A DNA stretch of 64,000 nucleotides from Pseudomonadota bacterium (GTDB lineage Bacteria; Pseudomonadota; Gammaproteobacteria; Steroidobacterales; Woeseiaceae). The number at the start of each line of letters is the position of its first letter. Position 1 is the first letter of the stretch. Positions 34,570-43,432 of this stretch are shown here, piece after piece. The notes under the pieces are model-generated. The model searched no databases. It saw only the letters and a list, made by a program, of their open reading frames with translations, and had not been told where the DNA came from. The DNA is taken from contig JACZSM010000004.1 in the NCBI GenBank assembly GCA_022574185.1, positions 1 through 64,000 of the forward strand, given 5' to 3'. The position numbers and the translations under genes are program-made.

Positions 34570-36060
34570 TTATCGCGCGTGCAGCCAGCCTGGCAGGAAC
34601 GTATACGGATCGGTGTCCGCTGACCGATTCCAGCTGACACCGTTTTCCTCAAGCATTTTTGCAAGGCTGCCATCCTTGCAGGCGTCGAACATCTCCGTTG
34701 CGCCGCCCAGGTGAATACCGCCAATGTATATCTGTGGAATGGTTTTGGCGCCGGTGCGCTGTTCGATGGCTTTCCTGATTTTTCCGCCCTTGTTATCGAC
34801 CTGGTACTCGACGGAATCGAGTTCGATCGCGCGATAGGGTATTTCGTACTCGGCGAACATCTTGCGCACGGACAAGCAGAATTCACACCATTCGGTCGAA
34901 AAAATGACGACAGGGTTATCGGCATCATGGGTCGCGCTTTCCAGGAACTCCAGTGCCTCGGGTAACGCCTCGACCGCTTTGGGTTCGCCATCCTTAGGCG
35001 GCGGTGGTGGCGCAGAGTCGAAGCGGTAATTTGGCGTGGATCGGGAAATTTCCTGCTCATCCTCGGTCATGTCTGCGGGGATGTCATCGAACAATATCGT
35101 GCTCAAATAGCGTTCCCCCGTGTCAGGCAGCATGCAGAGTATGTTTGCACCCGGTTCGGCTTTTGCAGCGATTGCCAGGCCACCCGCAAGCGTTGCGCCG
35201 GCCGATATGCCGACAAAAATTCCTTCATCGCGTGCGAGCGACCGAGTCAGTCGCAAGGCGTCATCGCCATGAATCGGCATGATTTCGTCGATCAACTTCG
35301 CCTCGACAGCATCTTCAGTCAGCTTCGGAATGAAGTCAGGGGTCCAGCCCTGCATCAGGTGCGGGCGAAACAATGGATGACTGGCCGCTGGCGAACCGTC
35401 TTGCGCACGCTCCTGTGGTATGCCGCTGCCGAGTATCGGTGAGTTATCCGGTTCGCAGACGATGATTTTCGTTTTTGGACTTTTTTCCCGCAGGACGCGG
35501 GACACGCCTTTGAGCGTCCCTCCGGTGCCAAATCCTGTAACGAAATAGTCGAGCCCGTCATCCGCAAACGCCGCGAGGATTTCCGGCGCTGTCGTACGTG
35601 AATGCGCATCTGCATTGGCCTCGTTCTCGAACTGGCGAACGAGAAACCAGCCATGTTTTTCGGCAAGCTCAACAGCCTTGGCGAGCATGCCACTGCCTTT
35701 GAGGTGAGCCGGCGTCAATACGACCTTTACGCCCATGAAGCGCATCATCTTGCGTCGTTCAATGCTGAAACTTTCAGCCATCGTGACGACGAGTGGGTAG
35801 CCTTTTTGCGCGCAGACCATCGCCAGGCCGATGCCGGTGTTACCGCTGGTTGCCTCGATTACGGTCTGGCCTGGTTTGATCGCGCCGGTTTTTTCAGCAT
35901 CTTCAATAACGCCGAGCGCAAGCCGGTCCTTGACCGAACCCATCGGATTGAATGATTCAATTTTGACGAATATGTTGGCGTTGTCGGAGCCGATATTGTT
36001 GAGGCGTACGACGGGTGTATTACCGATGGTTTCGAGAATGCTGTCGTATCTGGCGTTCAT
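34570..36060 (-). CDS. Cysteine synthase fused to a glutaredoxin domain
   Basis: This 496-residue protein joins two enzymes. Residues 1-325 are an O-acetylserine sulfhydrylase / cysteine synthase of fold type II: IGNTPVVRLNN, the PLP lysine K44 in PMGSVKDR, TSGNTGIGLA at 71-80 and GFGTGGTL at 177-183. A linker with a run of five prolines (about 351-355) leads to a glutaredoxin domain (about 380-475) with active site CEFC (C392, C395) and the GSH-binding cis-proline TIPQIYIGG. The enzyme would make cysteine from O-acetylserine and sulfide. The tethered glutaredoxin could deliver reduced sulfur or keep the enzyme reduced, which is inference. The ATG start has no strong ribosome site. It follows the M49-like gene on the same strand. 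Confidence 0.93.
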   Translation of the reverse strand: MNARYDSILETIGNTPVVRLNNIGSDNANIFVKIESFNPMGSVKDRLALGVIEDAEKTGAIKPGQTVIEATSGNTGIGLAMVCAQKGYPLVVTMAESFSIERRKMMRFMGVKVVLTPAHLKGSGMLAKAVELAEKHGWFLVRQFENEANADAHSRTTAPEILAAFADDGLDYFVTGFGTGGTLKGVSRVLREKSPKTKIIVCEPDNSPILGSGIPQERAQDGSPAASHPLFRPHLMQGWTPDFIPKLTEDAVEAKLIDEIMPIHGDDALRLTRSLARDEGIFVGISAGATLAGGLAIAAKAEPGANILCMLPDTGERYLSTILFDDIPADMTEDEQEISRSTPNYRFDSAPPPPPKDGEPKAVEALPEALEFLESATHDADNPVVIFSTEWCEFCLSVRKMFAEYEIPYRAIELDSVEYQVDNKGGKIRKAIEQRTGAKTIPQIYIGGIHLGGATEMFDACKDGSLAKMLEENGVSWNRSADTDPYTFLPGWLHAR

Positions 36061-36084
36061 CTTTCTTATTCCTGGTAGCGGACA

Positions 36085-37869
36085 CTATTCAGTAGCTAGT
36101 GCACGATAACGCACCATGGTTCGCCGGTAGCTGCCGGAGTTACGCAGGCGCTCTGCTAATTCGCCATGCAGCTTTTCTTCCCAGTAATTCCAGCGTTCCA
36201 CAAATTGGTTCGCGAGCTCGTAGTCGCCTGAGTATTGTACCTGTAAAACCTGCCGCAGCATTTGCTCAATGACTTCGTGGTAACGGTCGTAATTGATCGT
36301 CAGCAAGCCGGACTCAGCGTCGGGTTCGAGCAGGCCGAATTCCATGTAGAAATTGAACTGCATGAGTTGCATGGTCTGGTATGGCTGCTCTGCACGAGGC
36401 TGCACGATCTGCAACGTACGCCGGATGCCATCAGCGTAATGTGCGCGCAGCGTCGTCTCGTCATGGTAACCGGCTCGTTCGAGCGCCGGTGCTACGAACA
36501 GCGATACGAGATCAGACTTCAATTCTTCAAACAGGTCAGCCCGGGCAGCGAGCGCGCTGCCGAGGTCACGACCGTCGGCGGTTTTGCTGACGCCCAGATA
36601 GTGACCAATCTCATGCCATAGCGTGCGGTCAAAGCCGCCATTGCTGGTCAGGTCATCGCGGTTATCCGCGCCGATAACGGCATCAAATCGTGTTTTGCGA
36701 TTGTTGAATATGTCGACATTGTTCAGAATGTTGTTGCGAATAAGAATAGTTCTGCCGTACTTGCGCGCGAAGTCGGCATCGTTTGGAAGGATCGTGGCCG
36801 TATTCGCGCCGCGTGCTTGACCAAAATCCGCAATAACATTGTAAACACCGACCGGAATTCGAGTGTTCAAGGTCTTATGGTGATCATAGGGTAAGGAGTT
36901 CTCAATCGACTGTAGCCCGGCAATCGCTTCCTGCAGAGCGCGGCTTTTCTCCTCGTCCCGGGCCAGGATACTGGTGCTGTAGAAGGCCTTAACACCGAGC
37001 AAGTTGTCGTTGTAGGTCTCATAGCTGCCAATCTGGATATTCAGGCCCGCAAAGGTGCCGCTTACCCAGGAAGCGTCGCCCGATTCGTAGTCGCCGGTCA
37101 GTAGATCGCGGCCCCGATTACGCAAGTAGGCGGCAAAATCGGGGGTCTCTTCAGCCAGCAAATTGGCGGCCGCAATCAGGTGTTTTCTGATCTCGCGCAA
37201 TTGCGGGGCGTAGGCGAGGGCGTAGGGAACTGCGTAGAAAGCGTCGGAATTATTCGCAGTGGATTCGAGCCGCTGTCGTAACCCAGGATGCAAGGCGTCG
37301 ATTTCCGGGAATTGCCCGAGTCGATCGAGATCAGCTGCAACATTTTCAGTTGTTGCTCTGCGCACGATGGCGCGCAGTCCAAGAATGCTCTCAGCGTCGG
37401 CCGGGTTTTCCGCGAGAAACGCGTCAATTTCGGCGCGCTCCAGATCCGCAGGGTAGACATTCTTGCCCAGTGTCTCCGCTGTCACCGGGAGCATGGCGAG
37501 ACGGTCGTTTTCGAGGGTTGTAACGATTGGGCCCTTGAAAATGTAGTACAAGTCGAGCAGGTTCTGTGTTGCCGTGGATTGTCCGGAGGCATCGTGCAAC
37601 GCGTCGAGGGCGGCTTTTGCTGTCAATGCTTGCGGGTGCAGTTGTTGCTCGTACAGCGCCTGCATGATGTTGCCCGCGGCGAGCAGTTCGCCGAGGGCTT
37701 GCGATTCCGCGGCGCTCAGGTGACTCAGATCGGGAGCAAGCGTTACCTTGAGCGTCGCGTCAAGAATTGGCTGCGTCTGATCCACGGACCAGTAGCCTTC
37801 CGGCAATTCTGCGGCCGCAGGTGCGGCGATCATCGCGACGGTAGCAGCGGCTAAAAGCAGAGTTCTCAT
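36085..37869 (-). CDS. M49-like (dipeptidyl-peptidase III-type) zinc metallopeptidase
   Basis: This 594-residue secreted protein has a signal peptide, MRTLLLAAATVAMIAAPAAA, and a zinc site LWHEIGHYLG (HEIGH, residues 419-423) followed about 25 residues later by FEELKSDLVSL (448-453), in the arrangement of the M49 dipeptidyl-peptidase III family. That family uses HEXXGH or, in some bacteria, the five-residue HEXXH seen here. Substrates would be short peptides cut from the N-terminus. The remaining sequence is helical with an FxSxS-like central region and gives no other domain. It lies just upstream of the cysteine synthase fusion. Confidence 0.8.
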   Translation of the reverse strand: MRTLLLAAATVAMIAAPAAAELPEGYWSVDQTQPILDATLKVTLAPDLSHLSAAESQALGELLAAGNIMQALYEQQLHPQALTAKAALDALHDASGQSTATQNLLDLYYIFKGPIVTTLENDRLAMLPVTAETLGKNVYPADLERAEIDAFLAENPADAESILGLRAIVRRATTENVAADLDRLGQFPEIDALHPGLRQRLESTANNSDAFYAVPYALAYAPQLREIRKHLIAAANLLAEETPDFAAYLRNRGRDLLTGDYESGDASWVSGTFAGLNIQIGSYETYNDNLLGVKAFYSTSILARDEEKSRALQEAIAGLQSIENSLPYDHHKTLNTRIPVGVYNVIADFGQARGANTATILPNDADFARKYGRTILIRNNILNNVDIFNNRKTRFDAVIGADNRDDLTSNGGFDRTLWHEIGHYLGVSKTADGRDLGSALAARADLFEELKSDLVSLFVAPALERAGYHDETTLRAHYADGIRRTLQIVQPRAEQPYQTMQLMQFNFYMEFGLLEPDAESGLLTINYDRYHEVIEQMLRQVLQVQYSGDYELANQFVERWNYWEEKLHGELAERLRNSGSYRRTMVRYRALATE

Positions 37870-37878
37870 GCCTGTCCT

Positions 37879-38082
37879 TCAGTCAATAAATTCAGTCGTA
37901 GTCTGGCGCTTGCGATTGACGATAAGCCTGGTGACGTCGGGGCGCGAATAGTGCCCGGCGACATCGAGGCTGTGTCGCGCGGCTTTTTCGATCCAGATGG
38001 TGACTTTGGCTATGGTTGCGTCACGTTGCAGCCAGATCGGGGTAATCTGCGCCAAGCCTACGGCAATCCTGGATGCTGACAT
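37879..38082 (-). pseudogene. Nitrilase remnant with the whole middle deleted
   Basis: The open frame encodes 67 residues. The first 35 (MSASRIAVGLAQITPIWLQR, DATIAKVTIWIEKAA) match the N-terminus of nitrilases. The rest (RHSLDVAGHYSRPDVTRLIV, NRKRQ) matches the nitrilase C-terminal signature (LDVxGHYxRPD). The roughly 250 residues between them, including the catalytic E, K and C, are missing, and the join near base 37977 is in frame. The gene could be a deletion remnant or a deliberately retained micro-protein; the former is more likely. It is co-directional with the M49-like gene. Confidence 0.7.
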
Positions 38083-38097
38083 CGTGTGCTCCAGATA

Positions 38098-38141
38098 ACA
38101 AAGTCAAACAAGGGCGGCAGGTAGACCCTGCTGCCCTTGTT
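38098..38141 (-). terminator. Rho-independent terminator of the TonB receptor gene
   Basis: On the minus strand a 15-bp stem (arms 38107-38121 and 38127-38141, one G-T pair, 5-base loop) is followed by a T-rich stretch (TTTGACTTTGTT). It lies 49 bases past the receptor stop codon at 38190. Confidence 0.75.
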
Positions 38142-38189
38142 CGTGTCGACCGTCGCAGCTAGTCCCGGCTTGTCACGAAGACTTGCCGA

Positions 38190-40742
38190 TTAATTGAAGC
38201 TCTTGCGCAGCGTCAGACCGTACGTGCGCGGCTGATTCGGGTAACCCGAATAACTGCCGGCCTGAGCTACCGACGGGAACGCGCTGGTCAGGTATTCGTC
38301 GTTATTGAGATTTCGACCCCAAAGCATGAGTTCAAAACCGTTCTCCCAGGCTAGTCCGGCGCTCGCATTGATCGTACTGACTTCGCGCGTCGCGATGTTT
38401 CCCGGCACATTGGAAATTACCGGTACCTTGTCTTCGTAGAGATAATCGGCACGAACGAAGCCATCGGCGTTCCCCATCGTGAAACGGTAGGTGCCACTTG
38501 CCAGGATACTGACCTCGTGAATTCCGTCCGGCGTGGTTCCGCTCAAGTCAGTTACCCCGCCGACGCCTGCACCGTCGACGAACGAATCGAACAAGGGATC
38601 CATGAATGTCGCGCCAAGCGACGCTTGAAACGATTCGGTGGGCTGCCAGCGAATATCAACTTCCAATCCCTTCGCCGATCGCTTGCCGGCGTTCGCCAGC
38701 TTGAAGCCCGTACCCGTGAAAGTGTTCGATTGAAAGCCCTCGATATCCTGATCGAAAATGGCAAGATTGAGAGCAACGGTGTCCCAGCGAGCCTTCAAGC
38801 CGATTTCATACACAGTTGAGTATTCAGGTGCTGCGTATCGAGTCGTGTATATCAGGTTCGGCACAGTCAGACCCGCGGCTTCGATCGCGGCCTGGTCTTG
38901 TGGAAACGGACGCGAATCGCGTGACAGGTTCCATGAAGTCGCCTTGAATCCAGTGCCAGCGCTAAAGTAGGCGTTCACGCTGTCCGTCAGGTCAAAAGCA
39001 AGCCGTACTGTCCACGTTGTATCGTCATCCTTCGTGTTTCCTGTCTCCACGGAGTTCGGGTAATTGACAGTGGGTGCTAGGAACTGCAGACCTTGCAGAC
39101 CGGTGATGGCTGCTGCAACACCGGCAGCGATAGCTGCTGAGGTGCCTGGTGCGACAGTTTCGATGAACGCAATGTTTTCCGGAGTAGGGTCCAACATCGT
39201 TGCATCTGTAAATGCCTGGCCGAAAAACACCGTGGGTAACGTTATACCGAGAATCGTCAAATCATTGAATAGATCAGTGTTTGAATAAACGTCGGTCCCG
39301 ATCGAATTGAACGTCACGTCCTTTTCGTCTTCGGTGTAGTTGGCTCCCAATGTCAACGTTACCCGGTCACTCAAGTCAATATCGATCTGACCGAAAATCG
39401 AGAACGCCGTATCATCCATAGTCGAAACATCGATGAGACCCTGGCCAGCCCCCTGGAATGTGCCCGGCGCATGACCAAAAAGAAACTCGATCGTGTTCAA
39501 GATTGAGTTGCCAGGTACACCTCCGGTCAAGATATCCGCGTAGGCCCGAAATGCATCACCGTAAAGAACGCCAGTTGTTTGATCGACTTCTTCGTCGAAG
39601 AAGTAGGCACCAACCATCCAGTTCATGGTGTCGGTCGCGCCACTCAAACGAAACTCTTGAGTAAAGGTGTCGATTTCGGTCTCGGTACGGTTAGCCGTCA
39701 TCGGATCGAGTAATTCCGCGCTCGTGAAATCGATGTCGACGTTGTCGAAGCGCGACAGACTGCGTTGTGCCGTGATAGAGGTCAGCGTCATAGAATCATT
39801 GAGATCCCAGTCGATCTGCATCGACACGCCATCGGTCTGAAACTGGTTAACAGGCGTGAAATCGTAATAGCCCTGATAGGCGAACGGCTCATTTGGCACA
39901 AGGTTGCCGCCAATGGCCACGACGGCACCACCGGTCGGGCCATTTAGAAGATTGGCAACACCGCAGCATGCCTCGTCGAAGTCGTCGTAATCAGCGATAA
40001 AACGTATTTCGAGTGCGTCCGAGGGAGCAAACAACAACTGCCCTCTCACACCATAACGATTGAGTTCGCCCAAGGCTTTGCCACCAGCCAGATTGTCGTA
40101 ATAGCCGTCGCGCTGGTTGTAATAGCCGGACAGGCTGAAACCCACGCTGTCGGAAAACGGCCCGTTGACGTCTGCCTTGACTATCGTCTGGCTGTACTCG
40201 CCAACGGTAAGCGACACGTTCCCAGTTGTTTCAACCAGACTGGGTTTGGCTGTTATGACACTGATGACACCCGCCGACGCGTTCTTGCCGAATAGCGTGC
40301 TCTGTGGTCCGCGAAGAACCTCGACTCGCTCCAAATTCGGGAGATCCCCCAATGCGGAGGCCGTCCGCGATCGATATACGCCATCGATAAATACGCCTAC
40401 CGAAGGCTCAATACCGGCGTTGTTGGCGCCGTTGCCAAAGCCGCGAATCCGGAAATTGGTATTTCCGGACGATTGCAATGTATCGACACGCAAGGATGGA
40501 ATCAGGAACTGCAAATCCTTTATATCGAGAATCTGCGTCTGCTTCAGGTCATCAGCGGTAACAACAGATACCGCAACGGGGATTTCCTGCAACGTCTGGG
40601 GTCGTTTCGATGCCGTCACGATGATTTCTTCAAGCACCTGTGCGACTGCCGGAGCGCCAATGAGCAAACTCACGGCGATGATGCTGAGTACCTTGCCGAT
40701 GCTCGAGGAACAGTTCTCGACGGCCTTGCTGGAATAATTCAT
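38190..40742 (-). CDS. TonB-dependent outer-membrane receptor
   Basis: This 850-residue outer-membrane receptor has a signal peptide (VLSIIAVSLLIGAPAVAQ), a TonB box region (LEEIIVTASKRPQTLQEIPV), a plug domain (LIPSLRVDTLQ, ERVEVLRGPQSTLFGKNASAGVI in two parts) and a 22-strand-type barrel ending in aromatic RTYGLTLRKSFN. The VTASKR...PVAVSVV style is seen in uncharacterised receptors for organic substrates rather than iron-siderophore receptors; no substrate is predicted. The start at 40742 (MNYSSKAVEN) follows a strong GAGGGGGGGAG site. An upstream ATG at 40778 adds 12 residues but lies before that site. It is followed by a clear terminator and is divergent from the acyl-CoA synthetase gene. 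TonB itself could be the receiver fusion at 20651-23362, since none other is visible. Confidence 0.92.
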   Translation of the reverse strand: MNYSSKAVENCSSSIGKVLSIIAVSLLIGAPAVAQVLEEIIVTASKRPQTLQEIPVAVSVVTADDLKQTQILDIKDLQFLIPSLRVDTLQSSGNTNFRIRGFGNGANNAGIEPSVGVFIDGVYRSRTASALGDLPNLERVEVLRGPQSTLFGKNASAGVISVITAKPSLVETTGNVSLTVGEYSQTIVKADVNGPFSDSVGFSLSGYYNQRDGYYDNLAGGKALGELNRYGVRGQLLFAPSDALEIRFIADYDDFDEACCGVANLLNGPTGGAVVAIGGNLVPNEPFAYQGYYDFTPVNQFQTDGVSMQIDWDLNDSMTLTSITAQRSLSRFDNVDIDFTSAELLDPMTANRTETEIDTFTQEFRLSGATDTMNWMVGAYFFDEEVDQTTGVLYGDAFRAYADILTGGVPGNSILNTIEFLFGHAPGTFQGAGQGLIDVSTMDDTAFSIFGQIDIDLSDRVTLTLGANYTEDEKDVTFNSIGTDVYSNTDLFNDLTILGITLPTVFFGQAFTDATMLDPTPENIAFIETVAPGTSAAIAAGVAAAITGLQGLQFLAPTVNYPNSVETGNTKDDDTTWTVRLAFDLTDSVNAYFSAGTGFKATSWNLSRDSRPFPQDQAAIEAAGLTVPNLIYTTRYAAPEYSTVYEIGLKARWDTVALNLAIFDQDIEGFQSNTFTGTGFKLANAGKRSAKGLEVDIRWQPTESFQASLGATFMDPLFDSFVDGAGVGGVTDLSGTTPDGIHEVSILASGTYRFTMGNADGFVRADYLYEDKVPVISNVPGNIATREVSTINASAGLAWENGFELMLWGRNLNNDEYLTSAFPSVAQAGSYSGYPNQPRTYGLTLRKSFN

Positions 40743-40880
40743 TTTCTCCCCCCCTCGGGATAGCGCTTCGAAGATCATGCGCCTATTTTTGATGACTTCA
40801 CTTCAGAGGGGTCGGCCAATGCCGGTCAGGCGAAAAAATGCCAAAGGAAACAGCCGCTTTGGCCAACTATCTGAAGTGCC

Positions 40881-40941
40881 GTTTATGGCGCCAAGCATAC
40901 CACGAATTATCGATGCCGCAGAGTAGAACAGCGCCATAAAC
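40881..40941. promoter_or_regulatory. 11-bp inverted repeat in a divergent promoter region
   Basis: GTTTATGGCGC (40881-40891) is repeated inverted as GCGCCATAAAC (40931-40941), with 39 bases between. The spacing would suit two bound dimers on one DNA face or a looped operator. The whole 263-base gap between the receptor and acyl-CoA synthetase genes has no gene. Confidence 0.35.
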
Positions 40942-41005
40942 CCGTGCAGAACAAGGGTTTTCTGTTAAATTGCCGGTGGCTACTCACCGATCAGGATAGA
41001 CATAT

Positions 41006-42637
41006 ATGCAAGGAATGATGATGGACGCGCCGCTGCTGATCTCGTCGATTGCGGAGCATGCCGCGAAAAATCACGGCGATCGCGAGATTATGTCGATAAC
41101 GGCGGACAATCCGGAGCATCGATATACCTACCGCGAATGTTTTGCGCGGTCAAAGCAGCTGGCGAACGCGCTTGACAGACTCGGTATGAATCGCGGCGAC
41201 CGGGTGGCAACACTGGCCTGGAACGACTACCGGCACCTGGAGATGTACTACGGCGTCAGTGGGGCCGGGTATGTCTGCCACACGATCAACCCGCGGCTGT
41301 TCCCTGAGCAACTGGTGTTTATCATCAATCACGCCGAGGACCGATGGATTTTCACCGACCTCATGTTCGTGCCGCTGCTTGAATCGATTGCCGACAAGAT
41401 CAGCCGTGTCGAGGGTTTCGTCGTGATGACCGACGCAGCACACATGCCCGAGTCGTCGCTCAGCAACATGCTTTGCTATGAGACGCTCTTGGCCGCCGAA
41501 TCAAGCGACTACACATGGCCGGACCTCGATGAACGTTGCGCGTCATCACTTTGTTATACGTCCGGAACGACCGGCGATCCCAAGGGAGTTCTCTATGATC
41601 ACCGGTCGACTATTTTGCATGCCTATGCTGGCGTTGCGCCGGACGTCCTGGGCCTTTCGAGTCTCGACTGCATCATGCCGGTCGTGCCGTTGTTTCATGT
41701 CAATGCGTGGGGCACGCCGTACTCGGCCGTGATGGTCGGTGCCAAGATCGTTTTCCCCGGACCGAAAATGGGCGATGGTGAGACGCTCTGCAAGCTGATT
41801 CAGGCCGAAGGCGTCAGCGTGACACTGGGCGTGCCGACCGTATGGCTCGCGGTCCTGCAATACGCCGAGAAGGCGGGTAAGCGACTGGATCACCTGCAAC
41901 GAGCGATCGTTGGCGGCGCGGCCGTGCCGCAGTCAATGATCAAGGAATTTCGTGACAAGCACGGCGTTGAGGTTCGCCAGGGCTGGGGCATGACCGAGAT
42001 GAGTCCGCTTGGCGCGGTCAACTCAATCAAGGCGGGCCTCGACGGGCTGTCCGATCAGCAAAGCCTGGATCTGGCGACCAGAGCAGGTCGCGGCATTTTC
42101 GGCGTCGAGCTGCGCATTGTTGATGACGATGGCAACGAACTGCCGTGGGACGGTGAGGCCTATGGCGCCTTGCAGGTGCGCGGACCCTGGGTCTGCAGCG
42201 ACTACTTCAGGCTCGGCGGCAGCGCGGGCGCGCATACCGATGACGGCTGGTTTGATACGGGCGATGTCGCGACAATCGACGCGGAAGGCTATATGGCGAT
42301 CACGGACCGCACCAAGGACGTCATCAAGTCGGGTGGCGAATGGATCAGCTCTATCGAACTTGAAAATGTCGCGATGGACCATCCGGCTGTCGCCGAAGCG
42401 GCTGTCATCGGTCTGGCCCATCCGAAATGGACAGAACGCCCTTTACTCGTTGTCGTCAAAGCCGAAGGTCAGGACGTCGGCAAGGAAGAGATGCTGGCGT
42501 GGTATAAAGGCAAAGTTGCGACCTGGTGCGTGCCAAATGACGTCGTGTACATCGATGAATTGCCGCACACGGCGACGGGTAAAGTAAAGAAGATTGAATT
42601 GCGAAGACAATTCGCTGACTATCAGTTTCCCAACTAA
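41006..42637 (+). CDS. Fatty acyl-CoA synthetase (AMP-binding)
   Basis: This 543-residue adenylate-forming enzyme of the acyl-CoA synthetase family activates a carboxylic acid with ATP and CoA. The P-loop-like motif [19 protein letters not shown], the [15 protein letters not shown] segment, [19 protein letters not shown] and the catalytic C-terminal lysine in [14 protein letters not shown] are all present. The chain is the length of medium/long-chain AMP ligases (FadD13/AlkK-like). The ATG at 41006 is the first of several (MQGMMMDAP), so the start could be a few codons later. An SDR-like protein and TesB follow in the same direction. Confidence 0.92.
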   Translation: MQGMMMDAPLLISSIAEHAAKNHGDREIMSITADNPEHRYTYRECFARSKQLANALDRLGMNRGDRVATLAWNDYRHLEMYYGVSGAGYVCHTINPRLFPEQLVFIINHAEDRWIFTDLMFVPLLESIADKISRVEGFVVMTDAAHMPESSLSNMLCYETLLAAESSDYTWPDLDERCASSLCYTSGTTGDPKGVLYDHRSTILHAYAGVAPDVLGLSSLDCIMPVVPLFHVNAWGTPYSAVMVGAKIVFPGPKMGDGETLCKLIQAEGVSVTLGVPTVWLAVLQYAEKAGKRLDHLQRAIVGGAAVPQSMIKEFRDKHGVEVRQGWGMTEMSPLGAVNSIKAGLDGLSDQQSLDLATRAGRGIFGVELRIVDDDGNELPWDGEAYGALQVRGPWVCSDYFRLGGSAGAHTDDGWFDTGDVATIDAEGYMAITDRTKDVIKSGGEWISSIELENVAMDHPAVAEAAVIGLAHPKWTERPLLVVVKAEGQDVGKEEMLAWYKGKVATWCVPNDVVYIDELPHTATGKVKKIELRRQFADYQFPN

Positions 42638-42676
42638 CGGCCGCAGGTCGGCAATCAACAGACGCGAGGAGCAAGA

Positions 42677-43426
42677 ATGGGCGATCCCCTGCGCCTTTAC
42701 GGCCTGAAGGCACTGGTCACAAATGCCGCCGGCGGCATCGGCGAAGCTGTATCACGGACGCTCGTCAAGCATGGCGCGATCGTACTCGCCATCGACACCG
42801 CCAACAGCGGCGTTGAGCGGTATTTTGTGTCGGTCAAAGGAATCGATGGATATGCGGCGAATCTGACCGATGCGACGCGCATGCCCGCGCTCGTCGAGGA
42901 TGCTGTCGAACGCCTTGGCGGCATTGACATTCTGATCAATGATTTTCCCTTGCAGGCTGGTGCGCCGCTTAGCGATGGTGATGCGCAGCTCGATGACTTG
43001 CTCGAGACCCGGGCCGATCTCGTCATGTCAATCTGTCGTTCATCGCTGCCGCATCTCAGGAAAAGCCCGGCGGGCCGCGTTATCAATATTGGATTTCTAC
43101 GCAGCGTATTCGCTGCCGACGGCGCAGAAGCTTTTGCGAAATCGGAGCATGGCCTCGCCGCACTGACGCGCGCGCTGGCGGCCGAAACCGGTGAATTCGG
43201 CATCACGGTCAACTATGTGCAGCCCGGCGCAATCATGACGCCAACCAGTCGCGAAGTTTTCAAGAACGACAGGGAATTTCGAGATTTTTGCATTGCGAAT
43301 TCGGCGGCGCAGCGGCTTGGCGAACCCATCGATGTTGCCAGGGTTGTTTTATTTCTTGCCAGTGATGATGCTGTATTCGTCAGCGGCACGGGCATCGTCG
43401 TCGACGGTGGGCGTAGCAGTTCCTGA
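42677..43426 (+). CDS. SDR-fold protein lacking catalytic residues
   Basis: This 249-residue protein has the fold and overall order of short-chain dehydrogenases (helical Rossmann fold, C-terminal DDAVFVSGTGIVVDGG). Aligned to the classical motifs it has TNAAGGIG instead of TGxxxGIG, INDFPLQ instead of NNAG, INIGFLR instead of INISS and AFAKSEHGL instead of YxxxK. Thus the catalytic serine, tyrosine and lysine appear lost (Tyr to Phe and Lys to Glu in the YxxxK site). It is probably not an active oxidoreductase and may bind a ligand or a partner. It starts 40 bases after the acyl-CoA synthetase stop with a GAGGAGC ribosome site and is followed by TesB. Confidence 0.85.
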   Translation: MGDPLRLYGLKALVTNAAGGIGEAVSRTLVKHGAIVLAIDTANSGVERYFVSVKGIDGYAANLTDATRMPALVEDAVERLGGIDILINDFPLQAGAPLSDGDAQLDDLLETRADLVMSICRSSLPHLRKSPAGRVINIGFLRSVFAADGAEAFAKSEHGLAALTRALAAETGEFGITVNYVQPGAIMTPTSREVFKNDREFRDFCIANSAAQRLGEPIDVARVVLFLASDDAVFVSGTGIVVDGGRSSS

Positions 43427-43432
43427 TTGGGT

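Noticed and set aside
41150-41443. Minus-strand frame opposite the acyl-CoA synthetase
   Set aside because: It is an antisense shadow of a clearly coding region.
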